The notes under the pieces were generated by a model. The model saw only the letters and a program-made list of their open reading frames with translations, had not been told where the DNA came from and ran no database searches. 64,000 nt of DNA from Xanthobacter sp. NM-25. Lineage in GTDB: Bacteria > Pseudomonadota > Alphaproteobacteria > Rhizobiales > Xanthobacteraceae. Positions within the stretch are counted from its first letter, which is position 1. Each line of letters begins with the position of its first letter. Below, in pieces: positions 43,136-52,763 of the stretch. The position numbers and the translations under genes were made by a program. The DNA lies in assembly GCF_022138605.1 (NCBI RefSeq), contig NZ_JACBFS010000006.1, forward strand, positions 124,001-188,000. Reading direction: 5' to 3'.

Positions 43136-44026
43136 TCAGGCCGGATGAAACAAAGCGGCGAGCAGATAGCCCTTTGGCAGCGGCAAGCCGGTCGCCCCCG
43201 CCTCGCCCTGGGCCAGCAGATCGGGCAGCAGATGGGTGTGCGGCCCCTCCGGTGAACGACCATCCGGCGGCGGAATCACCGCATCGATCTCGGCTCGCAG
43301 GCAGGGTGTCTCCACCACGCGCACCGGGCTGTGTTCCACCACCGCCGCGCCGATGCGCGCCAGGTCCTGCGGCCAGGGCGTGCCGCAATGCGCCGCAATG
43401 CGCGGCGCCAGCGCCGGCGCGCAGCGGATGGAAAAGCGCACGCCCCGGCGCCCCAGCCCCATATCGAACAGCAGGCCGTCGGCATCGCGCGGCAGCAGCG
43501 CCTGCGGATCGGTGCCGAGGGCCGTCAGGGTGGTGGGGCCGGCGACATCGGCGCGGCCGGTGGGCACCGCCAGCGCGATCAGTGGCGTGCGCCCTTCGCG
43601 CGCGATCTCGAAGGCGGTGAGGAAGGCCGGCGCCTCCACCCGCAGGGCCGCCCGGCGGGTGCGCACGGTGAGGGTGTCCGCCTCGCGCACCCGCTCGAAG
43701 GGTTCATCGGGCTCCCGCAGCACCTCGGCGACGGCGCCGGGAACGCCCACCACGAAGGTGCCCGCGGCGGTCGCGAAGCGCGTCTCGATGGCATCCAGCA
43801 GGCTGGCGCCGCGCCACGGCAGCCGGCGCATCTGCAGGCCGAGCGTGCGGGCGCGGGCCGGCAGCGCCGCCCAGATCCGCTGGCGCTCGGCCTCGTCGGC
43901 GCCGCCCCATGCGGCGATCTCCGCGCCGGTCCGCGCGCAGCCGGTGCAATAGCCGGTGGCCGGATCAATGCCGCAGGCGCCGATGCACGGGCTCGCCGGG
44001 CGGGGCTTTTCCACATTGATGGTCAT
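43136..44026 (-). CDS. DUF1289-domain protein with unknown C-terminal region, in cob cluster
   Basis: The product has 296 residues. The N-terminus is a DUF1289 module: SPCIGACGIDPATGYCTGCAR (four Cys, about residues 12-32, presumably metal or Fe-S binding), then AAWGGADEAERQRIWAALP. The remaining 230 residues include PRDADGLLFDMGLGRRGVRF and SPVRVVETPCLRAEIDAV. I do not recognise this part as a named domain. It lies between cobO and cobQ and shares one base with the cobO stop, so it is very likely transcribed with them. A helper role in corrin or cobalt chemistry is only suggested by position. Confidence 0.75.
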   Translation of the reverse strand: MTINVEKPRPASPCIGACGIDPATGYCTGCARTGAEIAAWGGADEAERQRIWAALPARARTLGLQMRRLPWRGASLLDAIETRFATAAGTFVVGVPGAVAEVLREPDEPFERVREADTLTVRTRRAALRVEAPAFLTAFEIAREGRTPLIALAVPTGRADVAGPTTLTALGTDPQALLPRDADGLLFDMGLGRRGVRFSIRCAPALAPRIAAHCGTPWPQDLARIGAAVVEHSPVRVVETPCLRAEIDAVIPPPDGRSPEGPHTHLLPDLLAQGEAGATGLPLPKGYLLAALFHPA

Positions 44027-44634
44027 CAGAACTCCACCCCCGGCTGCGCCATCACCCCGTCGCGGAACGGATGCTTCACCAGCGTCATCTCCGTCACCAG
44101 ATCGGCCGCCGCGATCAAGTCCGGCGGCGCATTGCGGCCGGTCAGGCAGACATGGGTCATGGCCGGCTTCTGCGTCGTCAGGAAGTCCACCACGCTCGCC
44201 ACGTCGAGATAGCCATAGCGCAGGGCGATGTTGATCTCGTCCAGAAGCACGAAGCGGATCTGCGGATCAAGGATCTGCGCCTGCGCCAGCTGCCAGCCGC
44301 GCTGCGCCGCCGCCACGTCGCGGTCGCGGTCCTGGGTCTCCCAGGTGAAGCCCTCGCCGCTGACGAAGAACCGGCATTCCCGGGCGAACCGCTCGCGCAG
44401 CAGGGTCTTCTCGCCGGTCTCCCGATCCCCCTTGATGAACTGCACCACCGCGCACGGCATGCCATGGGCGATCGCCCGCAGGATCATGCCGAAGCCGGAG
44501 GACGACTTGCCCTTGCCGGCGCCGGTGTGGACGATGATGAGGCCCTTTTCCCGGGTCTTCGACTTCATCATCTCGTCCCGCGCCGCCTTGACGACCTTCA
44601 TCTTGGCATTGTGGCGGGCGGTCAGCTCATCCAT
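44026..44634 (-). CDS. cobO: Cob(I)yrinic acid a,c-diamide adenosyltransferase
   Basis: The product has 202 residues from ATG 44634-44632. It has the P-loop HTGAGKGKSSSGFGMILRA, VVQFIKGDRETGEK, and FVLLDEINIALRYGYL of the CobA/CobO family, and the ending LVKHPFRDGVMAQPGVEF is diagnostic. It transfers the adenosyl group of ATP to the Co(I) corrinoid. The longer frame upstream reaches into riboswitch sequence on the opposite strand and was rejected. It diverges from the cobW riboswitch promoter. Confidence 0.94.
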   Translation of the reverse strand: MDELTARHNAKMKVVKAARDEMMKSKTREKGLIIVHTGAGKGKSSSGFGMILRAIAHGMPCAVVQFIKGDRETGEKTLLRERFARECRFFVSGEGFTWETQDRDRDVAAAQRGWQLAQAQILDPQIRFVLLDEINIALRYGYLDVASVVDFLTTQKPAMTHVCLTGRNAPPDLIAAADLVTEMTLVKHPFRDGVMAQPGVEF

Positions 44635-44652
44635 GGGGCAGATCCTTCTTGC

Positions 44653-44681
44653 TTGACAGAGTCGGCCGTTCGGGCACATTT
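44653..44681 (+). promoter_or_regulatory. Candidate promoter for the cobW riboswitch transcript
   Basis: TTGACA at 44653 is followed after 17 bases by ACATTT (44676-44681). The -10 is weak. Transcription would begin near 44689, right at the start of the cobalamin riboswitch. Confidence 0.5.
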
Positions 44682-44689
44682 CCCGCGAA

Positions 44690-44930
44690 GCTGGTGTCTG
44701 TGTAAACAGATGAAAAGGGAATGCGCCAGGCTCTTCGGCGCGTGAGCATGCTGCCCACGCGCCTGCCCAAGCGCAGCCGCCCCCGCGACCGTGACCGGAG
44801 AGGTCGCCCAATGCCACTGGTTCGCGCCGGGAAGGCAGGGTGACCGCCAGAGCCGCCCGCGCCGACCGCCCCCGGGCGGATCGTGTGGTGCGTCCTCTGA
44901 CTTCCGCAAGCCGGGAGACCTGCCAGCCCG
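44690..44930 (+). promoter_or_regulatory. Cobalamin riboswitch upstream of cobW
   Basis: The AdoCbl class signatures occur in order: GATGAAAAGGGAA at 44709-44721, a GCCGCCCCCGCGACCGTGA core near 44776, the B12-box GCCACTGG at 44813-44820, GGGAAGGC, and the closing GCAAGCCGGGAGACCTGCC near 44907-44923. It precedes cobW and therefore the cobN-cobF operon. Binding of cobalamin should reduce expression. Confidence 0.95.
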
Positions 44931-45030
44931 ACAGACGGAACCGGACGGGGTGCGCCGGTGTCGGGAGGGCTTAAGGTCAAGCCACCCGCCATGCGCCCCC
45001 CGAACCATCAGGATGGGACGCAGGCGCACC

Positions 45031-46086
45031 ATGGCCACTCTCGAAAAGCTGCCCGTGACGGTGATCACGGGCTTTCTGGGCGCGGGCAAGACCACCGTCA
45101 TCAGCCACCTCATGCGCAACGCCGCCGGCAAGCGGCTGGCGGTGGTGGTGAACGAGTTCGGCGACGTGGGCGTCGATGGCGAGATCCTCAAGGGCTGCGC
45201 CCTGCCGGACTGCCCGGAGCAGAACATCATCGAGCTGGCCAACGGCTGCATCTGCTGCACCGTCGCCGATGAGTTCATCCCCACCATCGAGGCGCTGATG
45301 GCGCTCGATCCGCGGCCGGACCACATCCTCATCGAAACCTCCGGCCTCGCCCTGCCCAAGCCGCTGGTGAAGGCCTTCGACTGGCCGGACATCCGCTCGC
45401 GCATCACCGTCGACGGGGTGATCGCCCTCGCCGATGCGGAGGCGGTGGCCGCCGGCCGCTTCGCCCCGGACGTCGCCGCAGTGGACCGCCAGCGCCAGGC
45501 CGATGCCAGCATCGACCATGAGACGCCCTTGAGCGAGGTGTTCGAGGACCAGATCGCCTGCGCCGACATCGTGCTGCTGACCAAGGCGGACCTCGCCGGC
45601 GCCGCTGGCGTCGCCCAAGCAAAGGCGGTGATCCAGGCCGAGGCGCCGCGCCCGCTGCCCATCGTCGAGGTGGTCGACGGGGTGGTGGATCCGCGCATCA
45701 TCCTCGGTCTCGGCGCCGCCGCCGAGGATGACCTCGCCGCCCGCCCCAGCCACCATGACGGCGCCGGCGACCACCACCACGACGATTTCGACAGCGTGGT
45801 CATCGAGGTGCCGGAGCTGGCCGATCCGGCCGAGCTCACCGCCCGCATCGTCACCCTGGCCGATACCCAGAACATCCTGCGGGTAAAAGGCTATGCGGCG
45901 GTGGCCGGCAAGCCCATGCGGCTGCTGGTGCAGGCGGTGGGCGCCCGGGTGCGCCATCAATACGACCGGCCGTGGGGGCCGCAGGAGGCCCGCCACGGCC
46001 GCCTGGTGGTGATCGCCGAGCACGACGACATCGATCCCAAGGCCATTGCCGCCGTGCTCGCGCCACAGGTGGAAGCGGCCGAATAG
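45031..46086 (+). CDS. cobW: CobW-family GTPase metallochaperone
   Basis: The product has 351 residues. It is a G3E GTPase with the P-loop VITGFLGAGKTTVI, NEFGDVGVDG, the metal-binding CXCC motif in ELANGCICCTVADEF, and LIETSGLALPKPL. The His/Asp-rich insert SHHDGAGDHHHDDFD at about residues 238-252 may also bind metal. The C-terminal CobW_C domain ends in ARHGRLVVIAEHDD. It is thought to deliver cobalt to the cobaltochelatase. It is directly behind the cobalamin riboswitch and two bases ahead of cobN. Confidence 0.93.
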   Translation: MATLEKLPVTVITGFLGAGKTTVISHLMRNAAGKRLAVVVNEFGDVGVDGEILKGCALPDCPEQNIIELANGCICCTVADEFIPTIEALMALDPRPDHILIETSGLALPKPLVKAFDWPDIRSRITVDGVIALADAEAVAAGRFAPDVAAVDRQRQADASIDHETPLSEVFEDQIACADIVLLTKADLAGAAGVAQAKAVIQAEAPRPLPIVEVVDGVVDPRIILGLGAAAEDDLAARPSHHDGAGDHHHDDFDSVVIEVPELADPAELTARIVTLADTQNILRVKGYAAVAGKPMRLLVQAVGARVRHQYDRPWGPQEARHGRLVVIAEHDDIDPKAIAAVLAPQVEAAE

Positions 46087-46088
46087 GC

Positions 46089-49000
46089 ATGCACATCGTC
46101 TTCCGCGAGAGCCACGGACTCGAGGAGACCGACACCCCGACCGACCTGGGGCAGAGCCCGGCGGATCTGGTGGTGCTGTCGTTCTCCGATTCCGATCTCG
46201 GCGCCTTCGCCGCCGGCTGGCGGCGCGGTGGCGGCGCGGGCGGGGCCATGCCCAGCCTGCGGCTGGCCAATATCGGCGCGCTGCGCCATCCCCTGTCGGT
46301 GGATACCTATATCGAGCGCACCCTCGGCGCCGCCAGGGGCATCCTGATCCGCCTCATCGGCGGCGCCTCCTACTGGCCCTACGGCCTCGGCCAGATCGAG
46401 GCGCTGGCCCGCGCCAAGGGCATCGCCCTGGCGGTGCTGCCGGCGGACGGGCGCCCGGATCCGCGGCTCGATGCCGCCTCCACCCTGCCCCACTCCACCC
46501 TACGCCGGCTGGCCGAGCTGTGCGATGCCGGCGGCGCGGTCGCCGCCCAGGCCGCCCTGGCGCAATTGGCTTTGGCGGCAGGCCTCTACGCCGCCCCGGT
46601 GCCGGGCGCGAAGGCCGTGCCCACCGTCGGCCTGTGGACCCCGGAGACGGGGGTGACCGATCCCGTCCGGCCGCCCGCTGCCGCCCCGGGCGACGCCCTG
46701 CCGCTGGTGCTGGTGGTGTTCTACCGGGCCTATCTGGTGGCCGCCGATCTCGCCCCCATCGAGGCCCTGTTCGCGGCGCTGCGGGCGCGCGGCTTCCGGG
46801 TGCTGGGGTTGTTCGCGCCGTCGCTGAAGGCGCCCGACGCCGCCGATGTCCTGGCCGCCCGGGTGGCCGCCCTCAAGCCCGTCGCCATCGTCAACGCCAC
46901 CGCCTTCTCGGGGCGCGGCCAAAGCCAGCGACAGGACGAGGGGCAGGACGAAGGACAGGGGTCCGCCTCGCCACTGGACGCCGCCGGGGTCCCGGTCTTC
47001 CAGGTGGCCCTCGCCACATCGAGCCGGGCCGCCTGGGCGCCGGCCGCGCGCGGGCTGTCGCCGGCCGATCTCGCCATGCACGTGGTGCTGCCGGAGGTGG
47101 ATGGCCGCCTGTTCGCCGGCGTCGTCTCCTTCAAGGCCGAGGCGGAACGCGACCCCGCTCTGGAATTCTCGCGCACCATCCACGCCCCCGCCCTGGACCG
47201 CATCGCCGCGGTCGCCGATCGGGTGCGGCGCTGGCATGATCTGGCCGCCACGCCGGCGCCGCATCGGCGGCTGGCGCTGGTGCTCTCCACCTATCCCGGG
47301 CGCGACTGGAACCTCGCCCACGCGGTGGGGCTCGATGCCCTCGCCTCCGCCGAGGCGATCCTCGCGGATCTCGCCGCCGCGGGCTACGACACCGCCGGCG
47401 GCGCACCGCTCGCCACCGCCCTGGGCCGGGCGCGCATCATGTGGCCCATGGCCGCCTATCGCGCCGCCCTCGCCCGGCTTCCCGAGGCCCTGCGGGCCGA
47501 TCTCGACTCAAGTTGGGGCCCGCCCGAGCACGACCCGGACGCCAGCGCGGATGGCTTCGCCTTCGCCGCCGTGGCGCGCGGGCGGATGCTGGTGGCCCTG
47601 CAGCCGGAACGGGGCCTCCCGGCGCAGCGCGATGGCGAGTATCACGACCTGTCGCGCACCCCGCGCCACGCCTATGTGGCCTTCTATCTGTGGCTGCGGG
47701 CCACGGTGGACGGGCTGGTGCACGTGGGCGCCCATGGCACGCTGGAATGGCTGCCGGGCAAGGCGGTGGGCCTGTCGGACACGTGCTGGCCGGAGGCCCT
47801 GGTGGGCGACCTGCCGGTGGTCTATCCGTTCATCGTCAACGATCCGGGCGAGGCGGCCCAGGCCAAGCGCCGCATCGGCGCCATCACCCTCGGCCACGTG
47901 CCGCCGCCGCTGCGCCCCTCCGACACCCCCACCCGCCTCGCCCGGCTGGAGGCGCTGCTGGACGAATTCTCCAATGCTGACGGGCTCGATCCCAAGCGGC
48001 GCGGACGGCTGATCGAGGCCATCCGCGACGAGGCCCAGGCGCAGGGCATCGAGGGCGATCTGGGCCTCGATGCCGGCATCAGCCCCCATGAGGCGGTGAC
48101 GCGGATCGACCGGTTCGTCTGCGACGTCAAGGACAGCCAGTTCGGCGATGGCCTGCATGTTTGGGGCCGGGCGCCGACCGGTGACGACCCGCTCGGCCTT
48201 GGGGCCTCGGCCGCCGCCGAGAAACAGGCGCTGCTCGACGCCCTCGACGGCCGGCGGATCGAGCCGGGGCCGGCCGGCTCGCCCTATCGCGGCCGGCGCG
48301 ACGTGCTGCCCACCGGGCGCAACCTCTACACCACCGATCCACGCGCGGTGCCGACGCGGGCGGCCTATGCCCAGGGGGTGCGGCTGGCCGAAGAGCTGGT
48401 GCGCCGCCATCTGCAGGACGAAGGCGACTGGCCGCGCACCCTCATGGTGGATCTGTGGGGCTCCGCCACCATGCGCACCGCCGGCGAGGATTTCGCCATG
48501 GCCCTGGCGCTGATGGGCGTGCGCCCCCTGTGGGACAACGGATCGGAGCGGGTGAGCGGCATCGAGGTGCTGGCTCCGGCCGAGCTGGCGCGCCCGCGCA
48601 TCGACGTCACCCTGCGCATCTCCGGCCTGTTCCGCGATGTCTTCCCGAGCCTTTCGGCCCTGTTCCAGCAGGCGGTGCGGGCGCTGGCGGCGCGCGACGA
48701 CGAGGCCGGTTGGAACCCCTATGCGGGCGATGCCGCGGCCCGGGTCTACGGCCCGGCGCCGGGGGCCTTCGGGCTGGGGTTGGGCGAGAGCCTCACCGAC
48801 TATTCCGAAGCCGGCCGCCGCGCCGCCGCCGAGGCGTGGCTCGCCGCCAGCGCCTATGCCCACGATGGCGACGGCGCCCGGAAGGACGATGCCGGCCTGC
48901 GCGCCCGGGTGGCCGGCGCCGATGCCTTCGTGCACCCGCAGGACCTGCCGGAGAGCGACCTGCTGCTGGCGCAGGATTACGCCAGCCACGAGGCCGGCTT

Positions 49001-49421
49001 TGCCGCCGCCCGCGACATCGCCGGTGGCCACGCCGCAGTCTATCATCTCGACAACACCTGCCCCGAACAGCCCCGCGCCCGCCCCCTGCAGGAGGAGATC
49101 GCGCGGGTGGTGCGCGCCCGCGCCGCCCATCCCCAATGGATCGCGGGCATGCGGCGCCACGGCTTCCGCGGCGCCGCCGAGATCGCCGCCACCCTGGAGA
49201 ACATGGCGGCGTTCGCCCATCTCGCCCATTGCGTGCCCTCCCACCTGTTCGACCTCTATTGGGATGCGACCCTCGGCGACAGCGAGGTGCAGCGCTTCCT
49301 GGAGGAGGAGAACCCGCAGGCGCTGGCGGCCATGCGCGCCCGCTTCGCCGCGCTCGATGCCGCCGGCCTGTGGTCGTCGCGCCGCAATTCCATCCGCGCC
49401 GCGCTGGAGGCGCAGCCATGA
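46089..49421 (+). CDS. cobN: Cobaltochelatase large subunit
   Basis: The product has 1,110 residues, in the usual range for CobN. Recognisable segments are the N-terminal MHIVFRESHGLEETDTP, STYPGRDWNLAHAVGLDALAS, GAHGTLEWLPGKAVGLSDTC, YPFIVNDPGEAAQAKRR, RTAGEDFAMALALMGVRPLW and SGLFRDVFPSLSAL. It inserts cobalt into hydrogenobyrinic acid a,c-diamide with the ATPase subunits CobS and CobT, which are not in this window. The last four bases overlap cobG (ATGA). Confidence 0.96.
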   Translation: MHIVFRESHGLEETDTPTDLGQSPADLVVLSFSDSDLGAFAAGWRRGGGAGGAMPSLRLANIGALRHPLSVDTYIERTLGAARGILIRLIGGASYWPYGLGQIEALARAKGIALAVLPADGRPDPRLDAASTLPHSTLRRLAELCDAGGAVAAQAALAQLALAAGLYAAPVPGAKAVPTVGLWTPETGVTDPVRPPAAAPGDALPLVLVVFYRAYLVAADLAPIEALFAALRARGFRVLGLFAPSLKAPDAADVLAARVAALKPVAIVNATAFSGRGQSQRQDEGQDEGQGSASPLDAAGVPVFQVALATSSRAAWAPAARGLSPADLAMHVVLPEVDGRLFAGVVSFKAEAERDPALEFSRTIHAPALDRIAAVADRVRRWHDLAATPAPHRRLALVLSTYPGRDWNLAHAVGLDALASAEAILADLAAAGYDTAGGAPLATALGRARIMWPMAAYRAALARLPEALRADLDSSWGPPEHDPDASADGFAFAAVARGRMLVALQPERGLPAQRDGEYHDLSRTPRHAYVAFYLWLRATVDGLVHVGAHGTLEWLPGKAVGLSDTCWPEALVGDLPVVYPFIVNDPGEAAQAKRRIGAITLGHVPPPLRPSDTPTRLARLEALLDEFSNADGLDPKRRGRLIEAIRDEAQAQGIEGDLGLDAGISPHEAVTRIDRFVCDVKDSQFGDGLHVWGRAPTGDDPLGLGASAAAEKQALLDALDGRRIEPGPAGSPYRGRRDVLPTGRNLYTTDPRAVPTRAAYAQGVRLAEELVRRHLQDEGDWPRTLMVDLWGSATMRTAGEDFAMALALMGVRPLWDNGSERVSGIEVLAPAELARPRIDVTLRISGLFRDVFPSLSALFQQAVRALAARDDEAGWNPYAGDAAARVYGPAPGAFGLGLGESLTDYSEAGRRAAAEAWLAASAYAHDGDGARKDDAGLRARVAGADAFVHPQDLPESDLLLAQDYASHEAGFAAARDIAGGHAAVYHLDNTCPEQPRARPLQEEIARVVRARAAHPQWIAGMRRHGFRGAAEIAATLENMAAFAHLAHCVPSHLFDLYWDATLGDSEVQRFLEEENPQALAAMRARFAALDAAGLWSSRRNSIRAALEAQP

Positions 49422-50620
49422 GCGCGCCCATAAACGCCCCCGCCGTGAAAGGCTGGTGCCCCGGCGCGCACCGGCCCATGATGTCAGCCGAAGGGCTGGT
49501 GGTGCGCATTCGCCCGCCCCGGGGCGAGCTGACGGCGCACCAGGCATCCGGCCTCGCCGCGCTGGCCACGGCCTATGGCCATGGCACGGTGGAGCTGACC
49601 AATCGCGCCAACCTGCAGATCAGGGGCGTCGCCGACGCGCATCACGCACCGCTGATCGAGGGGCTGGATGGGCTGGGGCTGCTGGATGCCGATGCGGACG
49701 CCGAGCGCCATCGCAACATCGTCATCGACCCGTTCCGGCCGCTGGGCGAGGACCGGCAGACGGTGTGCGCGGAACACCTCGCCGCGCAGCTGCGGGCACA
49801 GGCCACCGGCGATGCCGACCTCGCCCGCCTGCCCTCCAAGTTCGGCTTCGTCATCGACGCCGGCCCCCGGCGGCAACTGGCCGAGGTGAGCGGCGATATC
49901 CGCATCGAGGCGGCCGCCGGCGCGCTCCTGGTGCGCGCCGATGCCATGGCCACCGGCCGCATCGCCCGCGATGGGGAAGACGCGGTGCGGCTGGCGCTGG
50001 AGCTGGCCCGCTGGTTCGTCGCCTCGGGCGGCGTCGGCGCCGATGGCCGCGGCCGCATGCGCGCCCATCTGGCCGCCGGCGCCCAGCCTCCAGACGCCTG
50101 CTGTGGCGCGGCCCAACCCAATCCGGCGGCACCACGGCCCCAGCCGGGCCCGAGGGACGGCGGGCTGACCGTGGCCGTCGCCTTCGGCCAGCTCGACGCC
50201 GCCGATCTCGCCCGCCTCGCCGCCACCGGCGCGCCGGTGCTGCGCATCACGCCCTACCGCATGATCCATCTGCCCGGTGTCAGCACCTGCGCGCTCGCCG
50301 GCGGCTCCCTGATCCTCGCCGGCGACGACCCGCTGCTCCGGGTGGTGGCCTGCACCGGCGCGCCCGGCTGCCCCCAGGCCAGCGTCACCACACGCGACCT
50401 CGCCCGGGCGATCGCACCGCTCCTGGTGCCGAGCCTGCCGGCGGGCGCCACCGCCCATGTCTCCGGCTGCGCCAAGGGCTGCGCCCTGCCCGCCCCGGCG
50501 GCGCTGACGCTGGTTGGCCGCGACGGCCGTTTCGACCTCATCTCCCATGGCCCCCCCTGGAGCGAGCCCGCCCGTCGCGGCCTCACCCCCGGCGCGGTGC
50601 TCTCGATCCTCGGCGGTTGA
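49418..50620 (+). CDS. cobG: Precorrin-3B synthase
   Basis: The product has 400 residues. It is a sulfite/nitrite-reductase-like protein with two half domains: NRANLQIRGV in the first and, near the end, the [4Fe-4S] ligands in CTGAPGCPQAS and CAKGCALPAP. It uses O2 to make precorrin-3B, so its presence marks the aerobic, late-cobalt-insertion route. The linker at about residues 225-250 is Pro-rich and the protein is otherwise complete. The start overlaps the cobN stop. Confidence 0.94.
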   Translation: MSAPINAPAVKGWCPGAHRPMMSAEGLVVRIRPPRGELTAHQASGLAALATAYGHGTVELTNRANLQIRGVADAHHAPLIEGLDGLGLLDADADAERHRNIVIDPFRPLGEDRQTVCAEHLAAQLRAQATGDADLARLPSKFGFVIDAGPRRQLAEVSGDIRIEAAAGALLVRADAMATGRIARDGEDAVRLALELARWFVASGGVGADGRGRMRAHLAAGAQPPDACCGAAQPNPAAPRPQPGPRDGGLTVAVAFGQLDAADLARLAATGAPVLRITPYRMIHLPGVSTCALAGGSLILAGDDPLLRVVACTGAPGCPQASVTTRDLARAIAPLLVPSLPAGATAHVSGCAKGCALPAPAALTLVGRDGRFDLISHGPPWSEPARRGLTPGAVLSILGG

Positions 50621-50623
50621 CCG

Positions 50624-51253
50624 ATGCCCTATCAGTATGAAACCGATGGCGCAGCCATCTACGCCCAATCCTTCGCCACCATCCGCGCCGAAGCGGACCT
50701 CGCCCGGTTCGCCGCCGATGAGGAGCAGGTGGCGGTGCGCATGATCCACGCCGCCGGCATGGTCGGCCTGGAGACCTATATCCGCGTCTCTCCGGGCATG
50801 GTGGCGGCGGCGCGGCGCGCCCTGGAGGCCGGAGCCCCCATCCTGTGCGACGCCCGCATGGTCAGCGAGGGCATCACCCGCAAGCGCCTGCCCGCCGACA
50901 ATCCCGTGCTCTGCACTCTGCATGACCCGCAGGTGGCCGCCTTGGCGGCGCAGCTCGGCACCACACGGTCGGCGGCGGCGCTGGAATTGTGGCGGCCGCA
51001 CCTGGCTGGCGCGGTGGTGGCCATCGGCAATGCCCCCACCGCCCTGTTCCACCTGCTGGAGATGCTGGAGGCCGCCGATTGCCCGCGGCCCGCCGCCATC
51101 ATCGGCTGCCCGGTGGGCTTTGTCGGCGCACAGGAATCCAAGGCGGCGCTGTGGCAGGCCCAGCCCGCCCCCAGCCTGATCGTCGAAGGCCGGCTGGGGG
51201 GCAGCGCCATCACCGTCGCCGCCGTCAACGCCATTGCGAGCCGCGCCGAATGA
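50624..51253 (+). CDS. cobH: Precorrin-8X methylmutase
   Basis: The product has 209 residues, complete. The catalytic His is in VAVRMIHAAGMVGLE (about residue 43), followed by GAPILCDARMVSEGI, GNAPTALFHLLEMLE and GCPVGFVGAQESK. It shifts the C-11 methyl group to C-12 to give hydrogenobyrinate. It starts three bases after cobG and its stop overlaps the cobI start (ATGA). Confidence 0.95.
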   Translation: MPYQYETDGAAIYAQSFATIRAEADLARFAADEEQVAVRMIHAAGMVGLETYIRVSPGMVAAARRALEAGAPILCDARMVSEGITRKRLPADNPVLCTLHDPQVAALAAQLGTTRSAAALELWRPHLAGAVVAIGNAPTALFHLLEMLEAADCPRPAAIIGCPVGFVGAQESKAALWQAQPAPSLIVEGRLGGSAITVAAVNAIASRAE

Positions 51254-51978
51254 CCCCGGGCACCATCTATGGCGTGGGCCTCGGCCCCGGCGATCCCGAT
51301 CTGATGAGCGTGCGCGCCGACCGGCTGGTGCGCGGCGCCGCCCACATCGCTTATTTCCGCAAGGCCGGCCGGGCCGGCCGCGCCCGCACCATCGTCGACG
51401 GGCTGCTGCGCGCCGATGTCCGCGAGCATCCCCTGGACTATCCGGTCACCACCGAGATTCCGTTCGCCGACCCGCGCTACAACGCGCTGCTGGCCGATTT
51501 CTACGCCGGCGCCAGCGCCCATCTGCGCGACCTCGCGCAAGCGGGCGACGACGTGGTGGTGCTGTGTGAGGGCGACCCCTTCTTCTATGGCTCCTTCATG
51601 CATCTGCACGTGCGGCTGAAAGGCGAGGTGCCGGTGTGCGTGGTGCCCGCCATCACCGGCATGTCGGCCGCCTGGACCGCCACAGGAACACCGGTGACCT
51701 GGGGCGACGACGTGCTGACCGTGCTGGCGGCCACCCTGCCCGAGGCGGAGCTGGCCCAGCGCATGGCCGAGGCCGATGCCCTGGTGGTGATGAAGATCGG
51801 CCGCAATCTCGCCCGGGTCCGGCGCGCCCTCGCCGCCGCCGGCAAGGCCGACCGCGCCTTCCTCGTGGAATACGCCAGCATGGCCGAAGAGAGGGTCACT
51901 CCGCTGGCCGAGGTGGAAGCGGATGCCGCGCCCTATTTCTCCATCGCCATCGTCCACGGACAGGGACGCCGCCCATGA
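51250..51978 (+). CDS. cobI: Precorrin-2 C20-methyltransferase
   Basis: The product has 242 residues, an SAM-dependent tetrapyrrole methylase: GTIYGVGLGPGDPDLMSVRA at the N-terminus, VVLCEGDPFFYGSFMHLHVR and AITGMSAAWTATGTPV. It methylates C-20 of precorrin-2 to give precorrin-3A, the substrate of CobG. The 3' end overlaps cobJ by four bases. Confidence 0.95.
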   Translation: MTPGTIYGVGLGPGDPDLMSVRADRLVRGAAHIAYFRKAGRAGRARTIVDGLLRADVREHPLDYPVTTEIPFADPRYNALLADFYAGASAHLRDLAQAGDDVVVLCEGDPFFYGSFMHLHVRLKGEVPVCVVPAITGMSAAWTATGTPVTWGDDVLTVLAATLPEAELAQRMAEADALVVMKIGRNLARVRRALAAAGKADRAFLVEYASMAEERVTPLAEVEADAAPYFSIAIVHGQGRRP

Positions 51979-52763
51979 CCGCGACACCCCAGCATGCCCC
52001 GCCGCAGGCCGCCGGCGGATGGGTGGTCATCGCCGGCCTCGGACCCGGCGACGAAGCCCTCGTCACCCCCGAGGTGGCCGCTGCCATCGCCGACGCGACG
52101 GATGTAGTAGGATACCTTCCCTATGTGCGCCGGGTCGCCGACCGCCCCGGTCTGCGGCGTCATGAGAGCGACAACCGGGTCGAAATCGAGCGCGCCCGAC
52201 ACGCCTTGTCCCTCGCCGCCGAGGGCGGCCGCGTCGTGGTGGTCTCGTCGGGGGATCCGGGCGTCTTCGCCATGGCCTCGGCGGTGTTCGAGGCGGTGGA
52301 GCACGGCTTGCCCGGATGGCGCACCCTCGACATCCGGGTGCTCCCCGGCGTCACCGCCATGCTGGCCGCCGCCGCCCGGGTGGGCGCCCCGCTGGGGCAC
52401 GATTTCTGCGCCATCAACCTGTCGGACAACCTGAAACCGTGGAGCCTGGTGGAGCGGAGGCTGCGGCTGGCGGTCGAGGCCGACTTCGCCATGGCCCTCT
52501 ACAATCCGCGCTCCAAGGCCCGCCCGGACGGCTTCGGCCAGGCCCTGGCACTGCTCCGGACCCTGTGCAAACCCGCACGCCTGCTGGTTTTCGCCCGGGC
52601 GGTCAGCACGCCCGAGGAAGCCATCCAGATCGTTCCGCTGGCGCAGGCGGAGCCGGAGATGGCCGACATGCGGACAGTGGTTCTGGTGGGCGCCGCCACC
52701 ACCCGCCTCATCCCCCGCGACCCGCGCCCGTTCGTCTACACGCCAAGATCGGTGTCGGCATGA
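51975..52763 (+). CDS. cobJ: Precorrin-3B C17-methyltransferase
   Basis: The product has 262 residues. It shows WVVIAGLGPGDEALVTPEV, VVVVSSGDPGVFAMASAVFE, PGVTAMLAAAARVGAPLGHD, and NLSDNLKPWSLVERRLRLA, the CobJ-specific stretch. It methylates C-17 with ring contraction, giving precorrin-4. Its last 28 bases overlap the end of cobK on the opposite strand. Confidence 0.95.
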   Translation: MTATPQHAPPQAAGGWVVIAGLGPGDEALVTPEVAAAIADATDVVGYLPYVRRVADRPGLRRHESDNRVEIERARHALSLAAEGGRVVVVSSGDPGVFAMASAVFEAVEHGLPGWRTLDIRVLPGVTAMLAAAARVGAPLGHDFCAINLSDNLKPWSLVERRLRLAVEADFAMALYNPRSKARPDGFGQALALLRTLCKPARLLVFARAVSTPEEAIQIVPLAQAEPEMADMRTVVLVGAATTRLIPRDPRPFVYTPRSVSA

